Shown here piece by piece: positions 21,316 through 34,375 of a DNA stretch of 64,000 bases (position 1 is its first letter; each line of letters begins with the position of its first letter). This DNA comes from Pyrenula massariospora (taxonomy: Eukaryota; Ascomycota; Eurotiomycetes; Pyrenulales; Pyrenulaceae), in NCBI GenBank assembly GCA_021030905.1, contig JAGFMI010000011.1, forward strand, positions 1 to 64,000, in the 5' to 3' direction. The translations under genes were made by a program, and so were the position numbers. The notes under the pieces are model-generated. The model was not told the DNA's origin, did no database searches, and saw only the letters and a program-made list of their open reading frames with translations.

Positions 21316-24293
21316 TCAAACCTCCAAAATGGGCACCACCCCCTCCCACCGGCCCTTCCCTCTCTCCTCCCAATACCCCTCCTTCCCACCTTTCATCCTC
21401 CAACAGACCTCCCCAGCCCCAACGTCCACCTTGCTGAACCACCGCACCTTCCACTCTTCGCCTCTGTCTTCCATCTCCTTCCTCCTCTCCCTCTGCCGTT
21501 CTTCCAACCGATTCTTCAAGCTCTCCGCCCTGTCGACGTCTCCTTCTTCCAGCGCCCGCTGGTCTGGGCGTAGTCGGCTGTCCGTGGGCGGGAGTTTGCC
21601 CCTCTCCACGTCAGTGATTTCGTTCAGCGAGGCGGCAAAGAGCGGCAGGCCGTAGTGTTTCGGTGCGTTGTCGACGAGCGGGCCCGCAGACCAGATCGTT
21701 GTGTTTGTCGGGGCATTGTTTTCGGTTAGGCGGAGGGCAGACGTCCATGTCCCTGCCATGCCGAGGGCGGTAGGTTTTCCTGTGGGATCGACGGTGGAGA
21801 CCGAGACTTCTTCGCTTCGGCCGGCGAACATGGATTTCGCTTTGAAGGTCACGATGGCCTTGTGGCCGGTGGTTTCGTTGAGGATTGACATGTTCCCCAC
21901 GGGCTCGACGTATTTTTCGCCGGCGAGGATGTTGCGGAGGAATGATGTTGCTGAGGACCAAGAGTAGTGTTCATTGATAGTGTGGAGAGAGACGCGGGCC
22001 ATGCCATCGGTGATGATTTCGGAGGATTTGCCCCAGAATTTCTGAGAAGGCAGGGGAGACTGGGTGAAGGACCAGTCTTGGGAGTCGGTTTGGATGGCGA
22101 GCTGGACCGGGCGATGTGAGACTTTCTCGGCAAAGAAACGGAAGCCTTTGTCTTCTCGGACGAGTTCGAAGGTCTCCCCGAGCATGGGGTTGAAGGGTTT
22201 TCGAATGGATCGTTCTTTGATTCGCGCACAAGATAGGTTAGATATTGCGAAAGCTGTCACGTAGATGAGACGTTCTACTCCGTCGGACGTAGTGGCAGCC
22301 TTATCTAGAAGTTCTGAATACTCGAATTGCTCGGCAGCGCGCTGAAGGAGGGATGTTGGCTCGTTTGCAGATACGGGCATTGAAATGGTTGACAGATCCT
22401 TTCCCACATTCTTTCTCAGGAAGCCAATTAAGCTGGGCGGTGGGATGCTGGGCGATTTCACATTTTCACGTCTTTTCACACCCGCCAGCGGAAGAGGTGA
22501 GAGCGACTTCGGTTTCGCTGGGAACAGACCAGCCGAAGAATCAAGCCCAAGACCTTTTCGGGAATCGAAATAGTCTATATCGTCCCCAATCTCGCTACTC
22601 GACGCAGAGTCAACTGCATCCTCTTGAGAGCCTTTGCCTTGTTGGCCGCCATCCACGCTGTCTCCTCGAATTCTGAGGAATGGTGAAGCAGACCGCTCTT
22701 CAGCGTCAAAAAACTCTTGGTCAAGGCTCGACTCCATGCTCATACGAGATGCCGCAGACTGAGGGTCAGGTGGTCTTCGAAACCTGCTATCAGCGAGCAG
22801 AACAGCAAAGTCAGCCATCACCGCATCCAAGTCTCGGAGAAGCGCTATGCAGTGGTCGTGCATTCCACTCTCGTGAGTATCCGGCGACTTCTTGGGGCTG
22901 CGGGATCGAAGTCGATCGTTTCGAAGACTCGATTCGACACCTGGAGTAGGAACTGCTATTTGTGCGGAGACGCTTCTACGAAAGAGACTACTCTGAGAGG
23001 GATTGTTGCCGCTGGTCTTGCGCTTCCAAAAAGGTCTTTTACCCTCACTCTTGAAATAGTCGTCGCTTTCTCGGTCAATTGGACTCTCCCCAGACAATGG
23101 TGACTGAGGCAAATTTGGTGTACTTCTATTCACTGCTTCTGTGTCCTTTGTCAACCGTCGTACAGCATCGCGAATGCCTGACACACGCCCAACGGCAGCT
23201 TCCACGCGGGTCCAGTCGAAGTCTTCTGGGTTTGAACCTCTAGTCGTGGACGGAGCTTGCGTGCTGATATAGAGACCCGCAGAAGCAGACACGTTGAGGA
23301 GATTTTTCGAGGCTGTCTCAATAGCCTCTTTCCAGGCAAGAAAATCTGCCTGATTTAATGCTCTTAAATGCCAGATCTCGGCGCCAGAGTCAATAGAGAT
23401 CTCGCGCGTCTCTGCATTTGCCCCGACAGCTGCCAAAGCCAGCGGAATTGCTCCACGAAGAGCCGAGGAGTTCCGGTCGTGGTAGTAGGATAGGGTCGAA
23501 GACGTGAAATCTAATGAAAAGAATCTCTTCGCGAATCCCTGGTGACGCTTTCGTCGTCTCTTTTGGAGTACACCTCTATGAACTGATGGTAAGTAAGAAT
23601 TGCTCGAAGTCTCTACACCCTGATGTAGGTTGGCCGTACTGGCAACAGAGGGAGGTGGCTGACCCGGCGTCTGTGGGATAGAATCACTTGATTGACGACC
23701 TCTGGGTCGCAAGTGAGGGCTTGATTTTGAGACTGCTCCATTGGAAGATATTGTTGGTATGATTTGAGAGTGATGGGGTTGCGCGCCGAATTGGGGTGGG
23801 TGAGTTGTTGGGTAGCTCATCAACACCAAGGTAGCCGTCTTCGAGATCTGCTTTGAGAAGGTATTGTCGAAAACCATAGCATAATTGCCTCCCTGGTCTG
23901 CTTTGACATCATATTTACCCTGTGTGATCTTCTCGGCTTCACATTTCCCCAGCCAAGCAACTTGTTTTAGACCGATAGCCGTGAGCTTGTCGACGACGGT
24001 TGAAGGGATTGACTCCCTGGACGTATCAAAAGTGTCCGAGACCGGTGTGGGTAGAGGCGGGGCACTTGTCGGACCAATATGAGGTGTCAAGCTGCTCAAA
24101 TGCCCAGGGTGTTTGAAGATGGCGAAGTTGATCGATTTCTTATGGGGCTGGATGCTCCAGGAGATGGTATGCTCGGGCTTGACGTTGATCCATCTCACAA
24201 GATAGCTCTGCAAAGTCAGTATTAGCCTCGATTACAGGCTTCTGACTGATAACGTACCTTGCTATGAATCTCCAGCTCTTCCATGCCAGCCAT
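21316..24293 (-). CDS. oxysterol-binding protein, OSH3 type (GOLD-PH-FFAT-ORD)
   Basis: This is a lipid-transfer protein expected at ER-plasma membrane contacts. Exon 1 is 24293-24258 (MAGMEELEIHSK), intron 24257-24208, exon 2 24207-21316; 975 residues. The N-terminal GOLD-like domain is about 1-140. The PH domain is about 222-315 (GVLQKRRRKRHQGFAKRFF...). An FFAT motif EFFDAEE, which binds VAP/Scs2, is at about 510-516. The ligand domain covers about 600-975, with the long charged C-terminal helix (EERQRERRKEMEDRGEEW). The ORP fingerprint, usually EQVSHHPP, reads EKVSHRPV, so the second phosphoinositide-binding His is Arg. It diverges from RRP4. Confidence 0.9.
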
Positions 24294-24706
24294 CTTTGAA
24301 GGCAGTCTGGTGTTTTCGGAGGCTCTAGCTCCAAGCGGTGACGTCGCTCAGGCTGCACAGATGCTATTTTCCGCGCTTTTGACTTTCATATTTTCGAAGC
24401 TGTCGCCTTTTGCTTCATTCCGTTCCTGATATGGGCATCTCTCTTACCTCAGCATCGCGCTCTGCCGGACTCTTGCCCAGCGCCACGGTGACGTGAGCTG
24501 ATCGAGAAATAAAAGGCGGCGGTCCTGGGAGCTATCCAGCCTCATGACTTTCCCACCCTGGCCGATTGGGCAGCCTTGCCGGCTGACCCGCAATATTTCT
24601 CCACAGACGGCAAACGGTTCACAACCGAGATCTCACTAAAATAAAATCGCCGAGCCGAGCTGCATCTGAAATCCAGCCCATACACCCCATTGAGCCTCAC
24701 ACCACC
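24294..24706. promoter_or_regulatory. shared divergent promoter, OSH3 / RRP4
   Basis: This is 413 bp between divergent starts. An A-rich stretch (ctaaaataaaatc) lies near the RRP4 side. No defined site is recognised. Confidence 0.4.
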
Positions 24707-25796
24707 ATGGCCATTACGATTCTTCCACCAGCGTCCGATGACCGAGATGATGCTCTCAACTATGGCTCCTCAGACTCAGACAGTGACATCGACATGGACG
24801 CTCCCAGTCCAGCCAAGCGACGCAAAATTTCCTCCAAGAATATCGTGATTCCCGGCAAAGCCATCACTGACGAAACCCAGTGGATGAGGCATGGACCTTT
24901 CCTCTTCACATCACCCTTCTTCTTGCTAACATCTGGCTGCTCTTAGAGGGCATGGCACAACCACCAACCCCCCAAACCCTACCATAACCGCCACCCTCGC
25001 TGGCTACATCCTTAAAACCAACAAGCTCCTCTCGGTCACACCCCTGCGCGCCCGCTATATCCCTGAAATCGGCGACCTAGTGGTAGGCCGCATTGTCGAA
25101 GTCCAGACCCGGCGTTGGAAGGTCGATGTCTCAGCCCCTCTGCTCGCACAACTCCCCTTATCCTCCATCAACCTTCCGGGTGGGATATTGAGAAGGAAGA
25201 CGACCGCCGATGAATTGCAGATGAGGAGCTATTTCCAAGAGGGTGATCTATTAGTGGCGGAGGTGCAACAGGTCGGGAGCCAAGACGGAGCCGCGACACT
25301 GCACACGAGGAGCTTGAAGTACGGCAAGTTGAGGAATGGGATGTTCCTGGCGGTCAGCGGGACGGGTGGAGGTGGTGGCGTCATTAGGTCTAGGAGGCAA
25401 GTGTGGACCATTGAGACGGCGCATAGGGGTGGCGAGGTGGATGTCGTCCTCGGAGTGAATGGATACATCTGGCTAGCGAAGCACTCCGAAGTTGAGGCTG
25501 CCGGAACGAAACAGCAGATCTCGATTAGCAATATTGAAGAGACGGTTAGCAACTCAATATACTCGAGCCAGAATGATGAGATCTCGAAAGATACGAGACA
25601 AGAGATTGCGAGACTGGCATCGTGCATCAATGTGCTAGCTGAGGAGGGAGTTAGGGTGGATGAGGAGACGGTCACGAAGGCCTACGAAGCTGCATTGGAG
25701 ATTGCAGCGGAGGCCATGGACGTGGACAATGCAGGTAGTCTGACGGAGATCGCAAATAGAAAGGCAATCATAGCTGCGGTGCTGGAGCAGCAGTAG
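24707..25796 (+). CDS. RRP4: exosome complex RNA-binding subunit RRP4
   Basis: Rrp4 caps the RNA exosome and binds substrate RNA. Exons are 24707-24888 and 24947-25796, giving 343 residues. After an acidic N-terminus it shows [19 protein letters not shown], an S1 domain ([18 protein letters not shown]), the NLPGGILRR turn, [16 protein letters not shown], and a KH domain with GVNGYIW. The intron (24889-24946) has a GC donor, ATGAG|GCATGG, and a TTAG acceptor. Using it restores the near-invariant WMRGHGT, whereas the nearest GT donor (CA|GTGGAT) would delete WM. This is the second GC-AG intron in the window. It converges on SPT6 with 227 bp between. Confidence 0.93.
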
Positions 25797-26023
25797 CATT
25801 CATATTTGACTGCCTAGACTACAATCTTTACTCGAAACTTCTTCCATCCCCGCATGGAAAATCGGTGAGGGAAAGTATCGATTTAAAGCAGTGGAAGATG
25901 ATCTGAGGTCGCAGAAATTCTCGCCGTGTCCAAGTCGCCTGCTATGCATAGTACATTGTTCTTTTCACCCATTCAACCCAATGCCGAATAGACAAATAGC
26001 AATCCAGCCCTAACCGATATTGC

Positions 26024-29000
26024 TCATCTCCGGATTCCGTTCTGCATATTCTTGTAAAGTAATTTGAACCCATTCGTCAAGTCCGTCATGCTGGGATACG
26101 GATTCTTCTGCAGCTCAAAGCCTTGGGGGATGATCTTGACAGGCCAGCTGATGAACTTGGCGTTCTCGCCAGCTTTGAAGCAAAGATAGAAGTAGCCAGG
26201 GTGCTCTCTACTAAGGCAGAAAGCGTAGTTGGAGCGCCGAGGATTGGCCTTTGTATATGTCGTCAACCATTCCTCTGCGATAACGTTAGCGTCCACTTAT
26301 TTCAGGTAAAGCGTACTTGAAAGACATACCAGTGCGATCCCTGCTATCATTCCTGTACTTCTCATGCCCCATCATCTCGTCAACCTTCTTGGCCATGGCC
26401 CGGATGTGATTCACGATAAGTTCATCGAGATCGCTATAAGTATAACGACCGCCGATCTTAAGTGTTTTACCAAGGGCAAATTCATTATCCTTGTCCAATT
26501 CAAGCACGTCAACATGCTGAAACACGCCATCTGCCACTTTCCACGTGACTGCGAGATGATCGAACCCTCTTGAAGACGGTCGGATAATCACGTCTCCACG
26601 GTTTTGCGATCCGAGGTGCTGTTCAGCTTGCTGCGCAGAAAATGGCCGGAAGAGCGGATGTTTGATAACTCTTGCAGCCCGGCCTCCTGCATCCGTCTTC
26701 TCCTCCAGAAGCTTCTTGTCTGCTGCCTCCTGCTTGTCGTCCCATTCACTATGCATTCTATCATTGAGGCGCCGATACGGCTTCTTTAGTTCCTCGTCGC
26801 GCAGTGACACAGTAGCAGAGAAGTGTTTGCGTTCTAAGGAAAGTATCTTAGCCCGCACAGTCTGATGAACTGAATACAAAGACTTGACGGAGACATTGAA
26901 ATCGTCTGTCAATTCTGATTCACCGACGAACGCATCAACGCCGCAGTCAAGTTTACCGTCAATATGGTCGTCTGTGATCCGCTTGATTGACATCGGGACG
27001 ATCATGCCTCGATCTAAAGATTGTCGTGTCTCGCCGGTGAACATAGTGAAAATGTCATCCGTAGGAAGGATATGCATGAAGGACTGACGCAATTCTTCAT
27101 AAGCATCGTTCAATTCGGCTCGAATGTTCTCCAATGTGGCGCGTTTTCGTTGATGTGAGATGTCAAGCAGCTGCTCTGCGTATTGTTCTAGAATCAAATC
27201 GTTGACACGGTCCTGGGCGTCGTCCTTGACCAGTTTTCTTACAATCGCTCCTGGGCCGCTTTCATCAACTTCGGCTTTGATATCCTCTTCGTCTAACTCT
27301 AGAGCATCTGCTGCCATTTTCCTGGCAATGTCATAATCTTCAGGGTGTATTCTTGTACTATCGAGATATTCGGCGTCGGGTTCGGTCGGCTCGTATGTGA
27401 TTTTCAGGAAACTTGCACAATTGTTCCAGACCTTGGGGCCCATAGCAGCATGAGCGTCGTTTACGCCCAACAGCTCTTCTCGAGTATTCACGAAGCCATT
27501 ATTGAGGTTGACCACCTTCAAAAGATGGGCAGCTTTTCGCGGGCCAAGTCCAGCTACGTACGGCAAGAGATTCGCAGTTGGAAGATCAGCGACTGCCTCG
27601 TTAATATCGACACCACACATATTGACATAGTCCACCAAGACCGTTTCAAGTTGCTTTAAAATACGCTCTTGGGGAATTAGCTGTTGTCCGGGGGAGAAGA
27701 TAATGGACGCCAGATCCCTTCCAAGTCCAGCATACTCTACTAGAGGATCCTGCATGTACTTCGCGAGGGCCACGCAATAGTGGGTAAGTGGGGCGAAGGT
27801 AGGGTGCTCGACTTTAGCGCGCTCGCTTGTTTGGTACAATCGAGCTATCTCATCGTTGACGATTATTACGTCAAGAAGGTCGCTTGTTTCTCGATCGTCT
27901 TCGTCTGTATAGGTAGCGCCCCTAATGTCTTTCTCTTTGATCAAAGCCTGAAGATGCTGGTATAGTTTTCGTGTCTCTGGAGAAAATCCAGAGATTCCGA
28001 CCACGTCCGGTAGCCTTCGCTGCATCACTTCCATGAAACCCGCAACATCCGCACCATCTTGAACGCCTCGTTCCGCGTCTCCTGGAACAAGGTCGACGAA
28101 CGATCCATTCTCAACCACCCTACCATCTTCGGTCATGTAAGCCCATGATATGGCATCGCGCCCAACGACACCATTGCCGTTCGACATAGCCAAAACTCTG
28201 GGGATGGTGCCTCGTCCCATACCATGAGGTTGGTAAGGAGCTTGATCGAGTCTTCGAGTAAATTCTTCTCGGCATGCTCTAGCGACCTGATTCTCGCATT
28301 CGACTTTGAGATTTTCTTTCACGAGGCGACCCATGATCTTGTTCAATTTCACAAAGGCATCGTCCAGGACTTCTTTGCGCTCTTTGTTCCAAGCCTCGGC
28401 GATATTGCTGAAGTTGTCGGACTCAATTTGCTTGTGTAAGTGTCTCTTAAATGAATCAACGTTCTGTAGCCGAGGCTTAACCTCGACGAGGCCTTCTTCT
28501 TCCGCCTTTAACATCCTAAGATAGAGCTCTGGCTGCTGAGCGATTTGTGTGAGCTCTTGATTTCGAAGATATTTGAACTCGTAATATTGATGTTGTTCGT
28601 CGATCTTGCGAAGACCCTTCTCTGTCCTAAAGCAATCAATGACTCCAAAGGTGTAGTAAGCCTCTCGAATGACTTTCCGCATCTTTGGGCTCATAGCAAG
28701 CTCCTCGGCGTACATTAGTCTGGCCACTTTCCATGCTTGAGATCCTGTAGGGAATTCATTGTCAAGCATCTTGTCAGCCAAATCCTCGGGCATCTCCGCT
28801 GGGTCTTCCGTATAGTTGCGCACGCCCTTATTCAGCGCATTCTCCGCGAACGCGTCTGCAGTAATCCCAAAAGCCCGGACTAGGTTGTAGACCTTCCCAG
28901 TTCGCACACGTTCGTATATGGATTTGGTAGCTGCTTTGCGCCGTGGCACGCCGTTTCCATTAACCTGATCAGAGCCACCAAATTTTGTTTCTCTGATTTC

Positions 29001-30335
29001 GGAGGAATATTGAAAGTAGAGATAGTCTTGTACATCTTGAACCTCCTCCATAGTCGCAGCAGCGGGTAGCATCGATTCAAATACTGCGTCAGGTGAGATA
29101 TAGGAGAGAGATGTAAGGTTATCGTAAGTCTTCTGGAGAGTATTGCGCTTGTCAACGAGGGCTCGATACTTTAGATCGAGTTCAAAAATCTCCCAGAGGT
29201 CAGACTGGTTAAGAAGTTTTGCTGCTTCAATCTCATATTCGGTATTGCCATACTCATCGCGTCCTACTGGTCTCTTTTCCGCATGGATCAAGTAGTCCTT
29301 GCGATTCTGAAAGATGAATGGAACCTCAAAATCGTCCGTGACCATGAACTCCAATGACTTGCTAACTGCTTCCCGGAAACGGTCGTGCAGATCCTGCCGT
29401 AATTGCCGTTTTGGCAAGAGAAGGTTCGAGATCCATTGGGTCTCTTCTTTGAATTGCTCGGATGAAAGGTGGACATTCCTGTACGGTTTTCGCGCGAGCT
29501 GGAGCCTTTCAGGTTCGTCAGTTGCTCGTATCTCGTGGTCTTCGTCTGTAAGCATTTTCTCCGCCAGCTGCGAAGGCTCGAACACATCTTTTAGATCGAG
29601 ATGTTTTTCCTCTTCCTGATCTTGTTCCTCTTCTTCATCTTCTTTTTCTAGAGCGAAGTAGTAGTCTGAACCATCTCCAAAAGCCTCTCGTAGATCTTCT
29701 AAAGCCGCTTCGTCGAGACCGGAAGCATCAGCGATACCATAGGTTGCGATACCTCTGCGTGTTGGACGTGCCACTTCTTCATCCTCCTGCTCCCGTTGCG
29801 CTTCCTCGTCCGAAAAGGTATCTTCTTCGATGAAGCCTTCAAACTCGTCCTGGGCCCCGCGGCGGCCAGGCCGTCTTCCAACATTTGCATCCTCTTCCTC
29901 CTCATCAGAGCTGAAGATGTCCTCTACTCCAGCCGGGGCTCGCCGGGCATCCTCTTTGTGTCCACGTTTGAGTCGCTTGAATCGGGACTCTTCTGATCGA
30001 TCTTGCATGGGCTTTGCCCCAATCAGATCCAAGTCCTCGTCATCCAGAACTTCATCGTCCCTTTCGCGTTCTTCCCGCGATCTCTTGCCCTTTCTTCTTC
30101 TCCTCCCTTCACGCTCCCTGGCATCCTCCTCGTCCTCGTCGACTATGAATCCTTCGCGTACCAGGCGCTCCGCTTCCTCATCGTCCTCATCGTCGTCTTC
30201 TTCCGAGGAGTCATCGAAATGGCCGTTAGCCCCATTAGTCCGAGTCCGTGGTTCACCTGTTTCTTCATCAAAGGACTCATCGTCTTCCTCATCGTCCAAG
30301 AGAGCCTCCCCTTCGATCAATTCCCGGGCGCTCAT
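26024..30335 (-). CDS. SPT6: transcription elongation factor and histone chaperone SPT6
   Basis: Spt6 travels with RNA polymerase II and reassembles nucleosomes. Exons are 30335-26330 and 26274-26024 (intron 55 nt), giving 1418 residues, as in other fungi. The first 200 or so residues are very acidic ([26 protein letters not shown]). Then come the helix-turn-helix and YqgF-like core, HhH ([20 protein letters not shown]), DLD ([12 protein letters not shown]), an S1 domain (about 1130-1200) and tandem SH2 ([20 protein letters not shown] at the start). The last exon completes the second SH2 domain and ends KNMQNGIRR. The acidic tract produces a long Ser-rich antisense ORF that is not a gene. Confidence 0.95.
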
Positions 30336-31530
30336 GTCGCTCGCTGCTTGTAGGCAGAGAGCACTGAGGTCGGAGGGGATGGATCTGTGCCAGAGATAAT
30401 TCCGTAGCAGGGTTCGTAGGAGAGAACGAGTCTCTACGGGCAGAGGAACGACGTAGGCCGAGTAAGTGAGGGCTAATTATCCTTCAGGGCTGCTGTCCGA
30501 ATAATTTTGGCATTTGAAGGTATGCCGAAAGCGGAATAGTGCGGAATGGGCAAAGAGGGAGGGTGGGGCGTGCCTCGCCGGGCCAGCCTTCCACACTTTT
30601 GGAAGGGGGAGGGGGCTCGTTAGGCGCGGAGGATCGCTAGTTGAGGGAGTGAGTGGGTGAGTGAGGGGTGCAGGCGCTGGAAGGCTGCTTTGGAGGGGGA
30701 CTTCTTCGGCTCAGGTTCGGCGCCAGCCTGATGGACACCAGTCACTCTCATCACCACCTTGGAATAGGCACGGAAGAGCCTATCGGTGCCTCCAGAGGCT
30801 CCGGCAGCGTAGGGCTCCCTAAAACTGCTAAAGCCAGAGACGCCCGCATGGACGGCTGCGTCTGGCTGAGATTTTGTGCCTGTGCACCCCAGATCGTTTA
30901 GCCTTCTCTCCTGAGACCCTCGAATCCTGGCCCTTTGCCGGGCTCCAAGAACACCGTGAGCCGGCCCAGCGTCTCCACGAGCGTGCATTACGCACTCCTC
31001 ATTGGACTCCTTCCGCACAAGTTGAACTTCTCCTATCTTCAATGTCCCTCTGCGCGCCGCTAATAGTGACTTCTCTTTGTTGCAAGACTCATATTCGCCC
31101 ACCCTTTCACCTCCGTTATTGAGCCGTGAGTCCTATTGTTGCAGTGATTGGCGGCCGCCATTGACACAAGCCCCACGCCCTCAGACCCCGGTCGATATTC
31201 TTAAAACAGGCCCTTCTGTTGACTATTGAAGAGACCCTCTCTCTCGGAATTCCCTGACCTATCTATATCTACGGCTTCGTGCATGATCTTTGCCCTACGT
31301 ATCTGTGAAGACGAGCGTCGACTCATCTGCGCATGACTGCCGGCGACCATTTTTAACGTAACAGCGCTTAGAGCGACCTTCCGAGCATGCGTCTAAGCGC
31401 GTGCTGAGACCGTGCTCACTCGCCACTATCGAACCCCTCTGAAAAGCTTCAGATTTGTCTATCTGAACCCAAACTCGCCCATCATCGCCTCTCAAAACCA
31501 TACAGGCTTTCCTTTGCCGGGAGAATCGCA
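30336..31530. promoter_or_regulatory. 1.2-kb divergent region, SPT6 / MAPKK
   Basis: This region lies between two divergent starts. A minus-strand ORF at 30620-31102 lacks any domain and is probably chance. The MAPKK side likely has a long leader, with several short ATG-initiated ORFs, as is common for signalling kinases. No element is identified. Confidence 0.45.
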
Positions 31531-33262
31531 ATGGCCGACCCTTTCCAGGCAAGAACATTGAAGAGGAAGAACGTGAAAGGCCTTGCCCTGAGCGCACCGC
31601 CGTCCAAAGCTCCCAACCCTTCCGAGGGAGATTCACAGATTCCTGGAGCGATTGGAAACACAGATAGTAACCGAGCCGACACCCTTGAGATTGGCCTAGA
31701 ATTTAAGCTCGATTTGAGAAGCGAAGATCTGGTGGTTCTGAAAGAGCTAGGAGCTGGAAATGGCGGAACAGTCAGCAAAGTCATGCATACTACAACGAAG
31801 GTGGTCATGGCAAGAAAGGTAGGACAAATCCTTGAGCTTGTTTTGGTGTCACCTGCCGCTGGCTGACCTGTCAAAGATTATTCGAGTAGATGCAAAAGAG
31901 AACGTCCGAAAACAAATCGTGCGTGAACTCCAGGTCGGTCATGATTGCAATTCGCCATACGTCATCAGATACTACGGAGCGTTTCAAAATGAGGCAAGGG
32001 ACATTGTGCTGTGTATGGAATACATGGACAGCGGGTAAGTGCATTTTTGGTGCATTGTTCGGTCGGCTGCTCATGCCTCCAGATCTTTGGACTACATTTC
32101 CAAGCAATACGGTCCCGTACGTGTAGACGTGCTTGGAAAAATAACAGAATCGATTCTGGGAGGATTGGTTTACCTCTATGACACACACCGGATCATGCAT
32201 CGAGACATCAAACCCTCAAATGTTCTAGTCAACTCACGCGGGAACATCAAGCTATGCGATTTTGGAGTGGCTACTGAGACCGTCAACTCGGTGGCCAACA
32301 CTTTCGTAGGAACTTCAACATACATGGCGCCAGAACGTATACAAGGCGGCGCATATTCCATCAAATCCGATGTATGGAGTGTTGGCCTGACCATCATGGA
32401 GCTCGCTATAGGCCGATTTCCTTTTGACAGTGGAGACGGTGCGGCAGACAACAGGGCTGCTGCGGGTCCTATGGGTATTTTGGACCTCTTACAGACAATC
32501 GTTCATGAACCGGCCCCTAAGCTCCCAAAAAGCGACGCTTTTCCACCTATCTTAGACGACTTCATCGCAAAATGTTTGCTCAAGAGCCCAGACGAGCGAC
32601 CAACTCCCAAAGATCTTTTTGTAAGTATGGAATTTTTCCAGAATGAGATCAATGATTTCTTACTTAAGACGCAGGAGAAAGACCATTTCTTGCAGGCTGC
32701 GAAGCGCACACCTGTTGATCTCCAGGCGTGGGCAATAGGACTGATGGATCGGCATAATCGAAAGTCATATTTGGCGCCTCCTGCACCAAGAGCTCTAACT
32801 CGGGATGGTTCACGAGATTCTTCTTCGTTCGGAACATCCACAGAATCTGTCAACAACTCCAACCCAATTTTCACCCCAACATCAGGAGAGATTCCCATTG
32901 CGCGAGAAAACTCCGCGACAAGTGCATCCTTCTCCAGTTCGAACAACTTCAACGTACCATCTCTCTCTCTCCAGCATCTTTCGCTTGAGACGAATGACGC
33001 GCCGACTAGCAATGGGACCCGTGCAAATCGATTAGCGGTGTATGATAACGTCCCAGAACCTGCGTCTGCAATAGAACCTTCTAGCCGACCCTTTTTCCCA
33101 CCCCGGACGGCCAGCAGTAATTCCGGGCTGAATGCATCGAGCCTCAATCCGCGTTCTGCGTTGCATACGGCTACATTACCTATACGGACTGCCCCCCCTC
33201 AGGGACCCTTACCTCCACCCCCAGTCTCTGCAGGGCCCACAAGTCCTCCACGCCAACGATAA
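31531..33262 (+). CDS. MAP kinase kinase, STE7/MkkB/Fuz7 type (mating and filamentation module)
   Basis: This is the dual-specificity kinase of the pheromone/invasive-growth cascade. Exons are 31531-31818, 31877-32034, 32083-32620 and 32675-33262, giving 523 residues. The N-terminus MADPFQARTLKRKNVKGLAL carries a basic-plus-LxL MAPK docking motif. The kinase domain shows GAGNGGTV, HRDIKPSNVLV, DFG, the MAPKK activation site SVANT (S-x-A-x-T) and GTSTYMAPERIQGG. A long Ser/Pro tail follows, ending in a Pro-rich segment (PPQGPLPPPP). Intron 3 (32621-32674) is 54 nt, GT-AG, with no in-frame stop, so retention would add 18 residues after DLF at the end of the kinase domain. Assignment to the STE7 branch rests on the N-terminus. 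Confidence 0.92.
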
Positions 33263-34375
33263 TAAAGATTACTCGATTTCATCTAAATCGGCATTGGCAC
33301 ATACACATTTTTATGTCTTCAAAGACAGCCTTTCTCTCCTCCGGGCCATACCGCTGGCTTGGCCCGGCTTCGCATGTACAGAAATCTGGGACGCTGGCAT
33401 GCTTAGTTGGACTTCAGCCCTTTTTTCAATCCTCTTCAGGCACCCAACATAATTTACATCTGCATGACGCAACGGCGCACGTTAGTTTCGAAAATCAGGC
33501 AAGAAGAGTGGTCCAGGTGAATTGTTTCTATGCGGTCACGTTGCGTGGGATGCGTTTCAAGAATGTGCTGTCTACAATGAAGCATTTACATAATCAAGAT
33601 ACAGATAACACCATTCCCTTGTTTTGCTCGATCTGTCAAAGTGATACCAATGTCAGCATTCATGCTCTGAGTCCCATGCCCCAGCCGACCTGTACCAAAG
33701 GATTTCACGAACCTGGATGCATGGGAAGATAAAACACGTCTATGTCGTAGATATAAAATATAAGTCGAAGCCCCCTTTTGCTTCGACGCCATCTCTTGAG
33801 CTTTAATCACCCGTGGCGTTCACACGTGCCCCCAAAGTTCTCGCCTTGAGGCTGATAGAGTGGAAAACGATAATGCCAAAGGTGACGCTTGCTCAAATTG
33901 TCACTTTTACGCATATGCTTCTAAGGATAGGCGGCCCCAACTTCAAGCCCAGCTACTTGCCTAGATAGTGAAAAAGCTCAAAGCTCTGTATGGAATTTCA
34001 AAAGGATTAAGAGTGAGGCAAAGGAGTGGTCGATGACAGTGTCCCTCGGCGCTTATGTGCCCTTTCTATAGACCGAGAATCAAGAGTATATGATGCCTAA
34101 ACTACGTTTCGGAAACGGGTAGAAAGCCAGAACGTCCATTTCGTATCAGGTTAGTAAAATGAGAATAGGGACTCATGGTAAATAGATTTGTTGAGAAGAG
34201 AGAATCAGCTTTTGCACGATCATCAAATGCATACGACGGCCAAGTATATTCTATCAAAAAGACTGAGCCACGCAAAAAGGACTAATGATATCTCTCATTT
34301 CCCAAGCGAACGCCAGAATGCGAGTCTTCGAGTCTAAATCAATGAATAATGCTATTCTACTATCACCAGAATGCT
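33263..34375. other. 1.1-kb convergent intergenic region
   Basis: This region lies between the 3' ends of the MAPKK and IFRD genes. A plus-strand ORF at 33313-33732 has no recognisable feature and probably lies in the MAPKK 3' flank. I see nothing else. Confidence 0.45.

Noticed and set aside
21251-22264. Plus-strand ORFs opposite OSH3
   Set aside because: Antisense shadows of a well-supported lipid-binding domain.
29830-30399. Long Ser-rich plus-strand ORF opposite the SPT6 N-terminus
   Set aside because: It is the antisense reading of the Asp/Glu-rich acidic tract (GAC/GAG/GAT become TCx). It has no domain, and SPT6 is certain on the other strand.
30620-31102. 160-codon minus-strand ORF in the SPT6/MAPKK promoter region
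   Set aside because: No signal, domain or credible codon pattern; it lies where two promoters must be.
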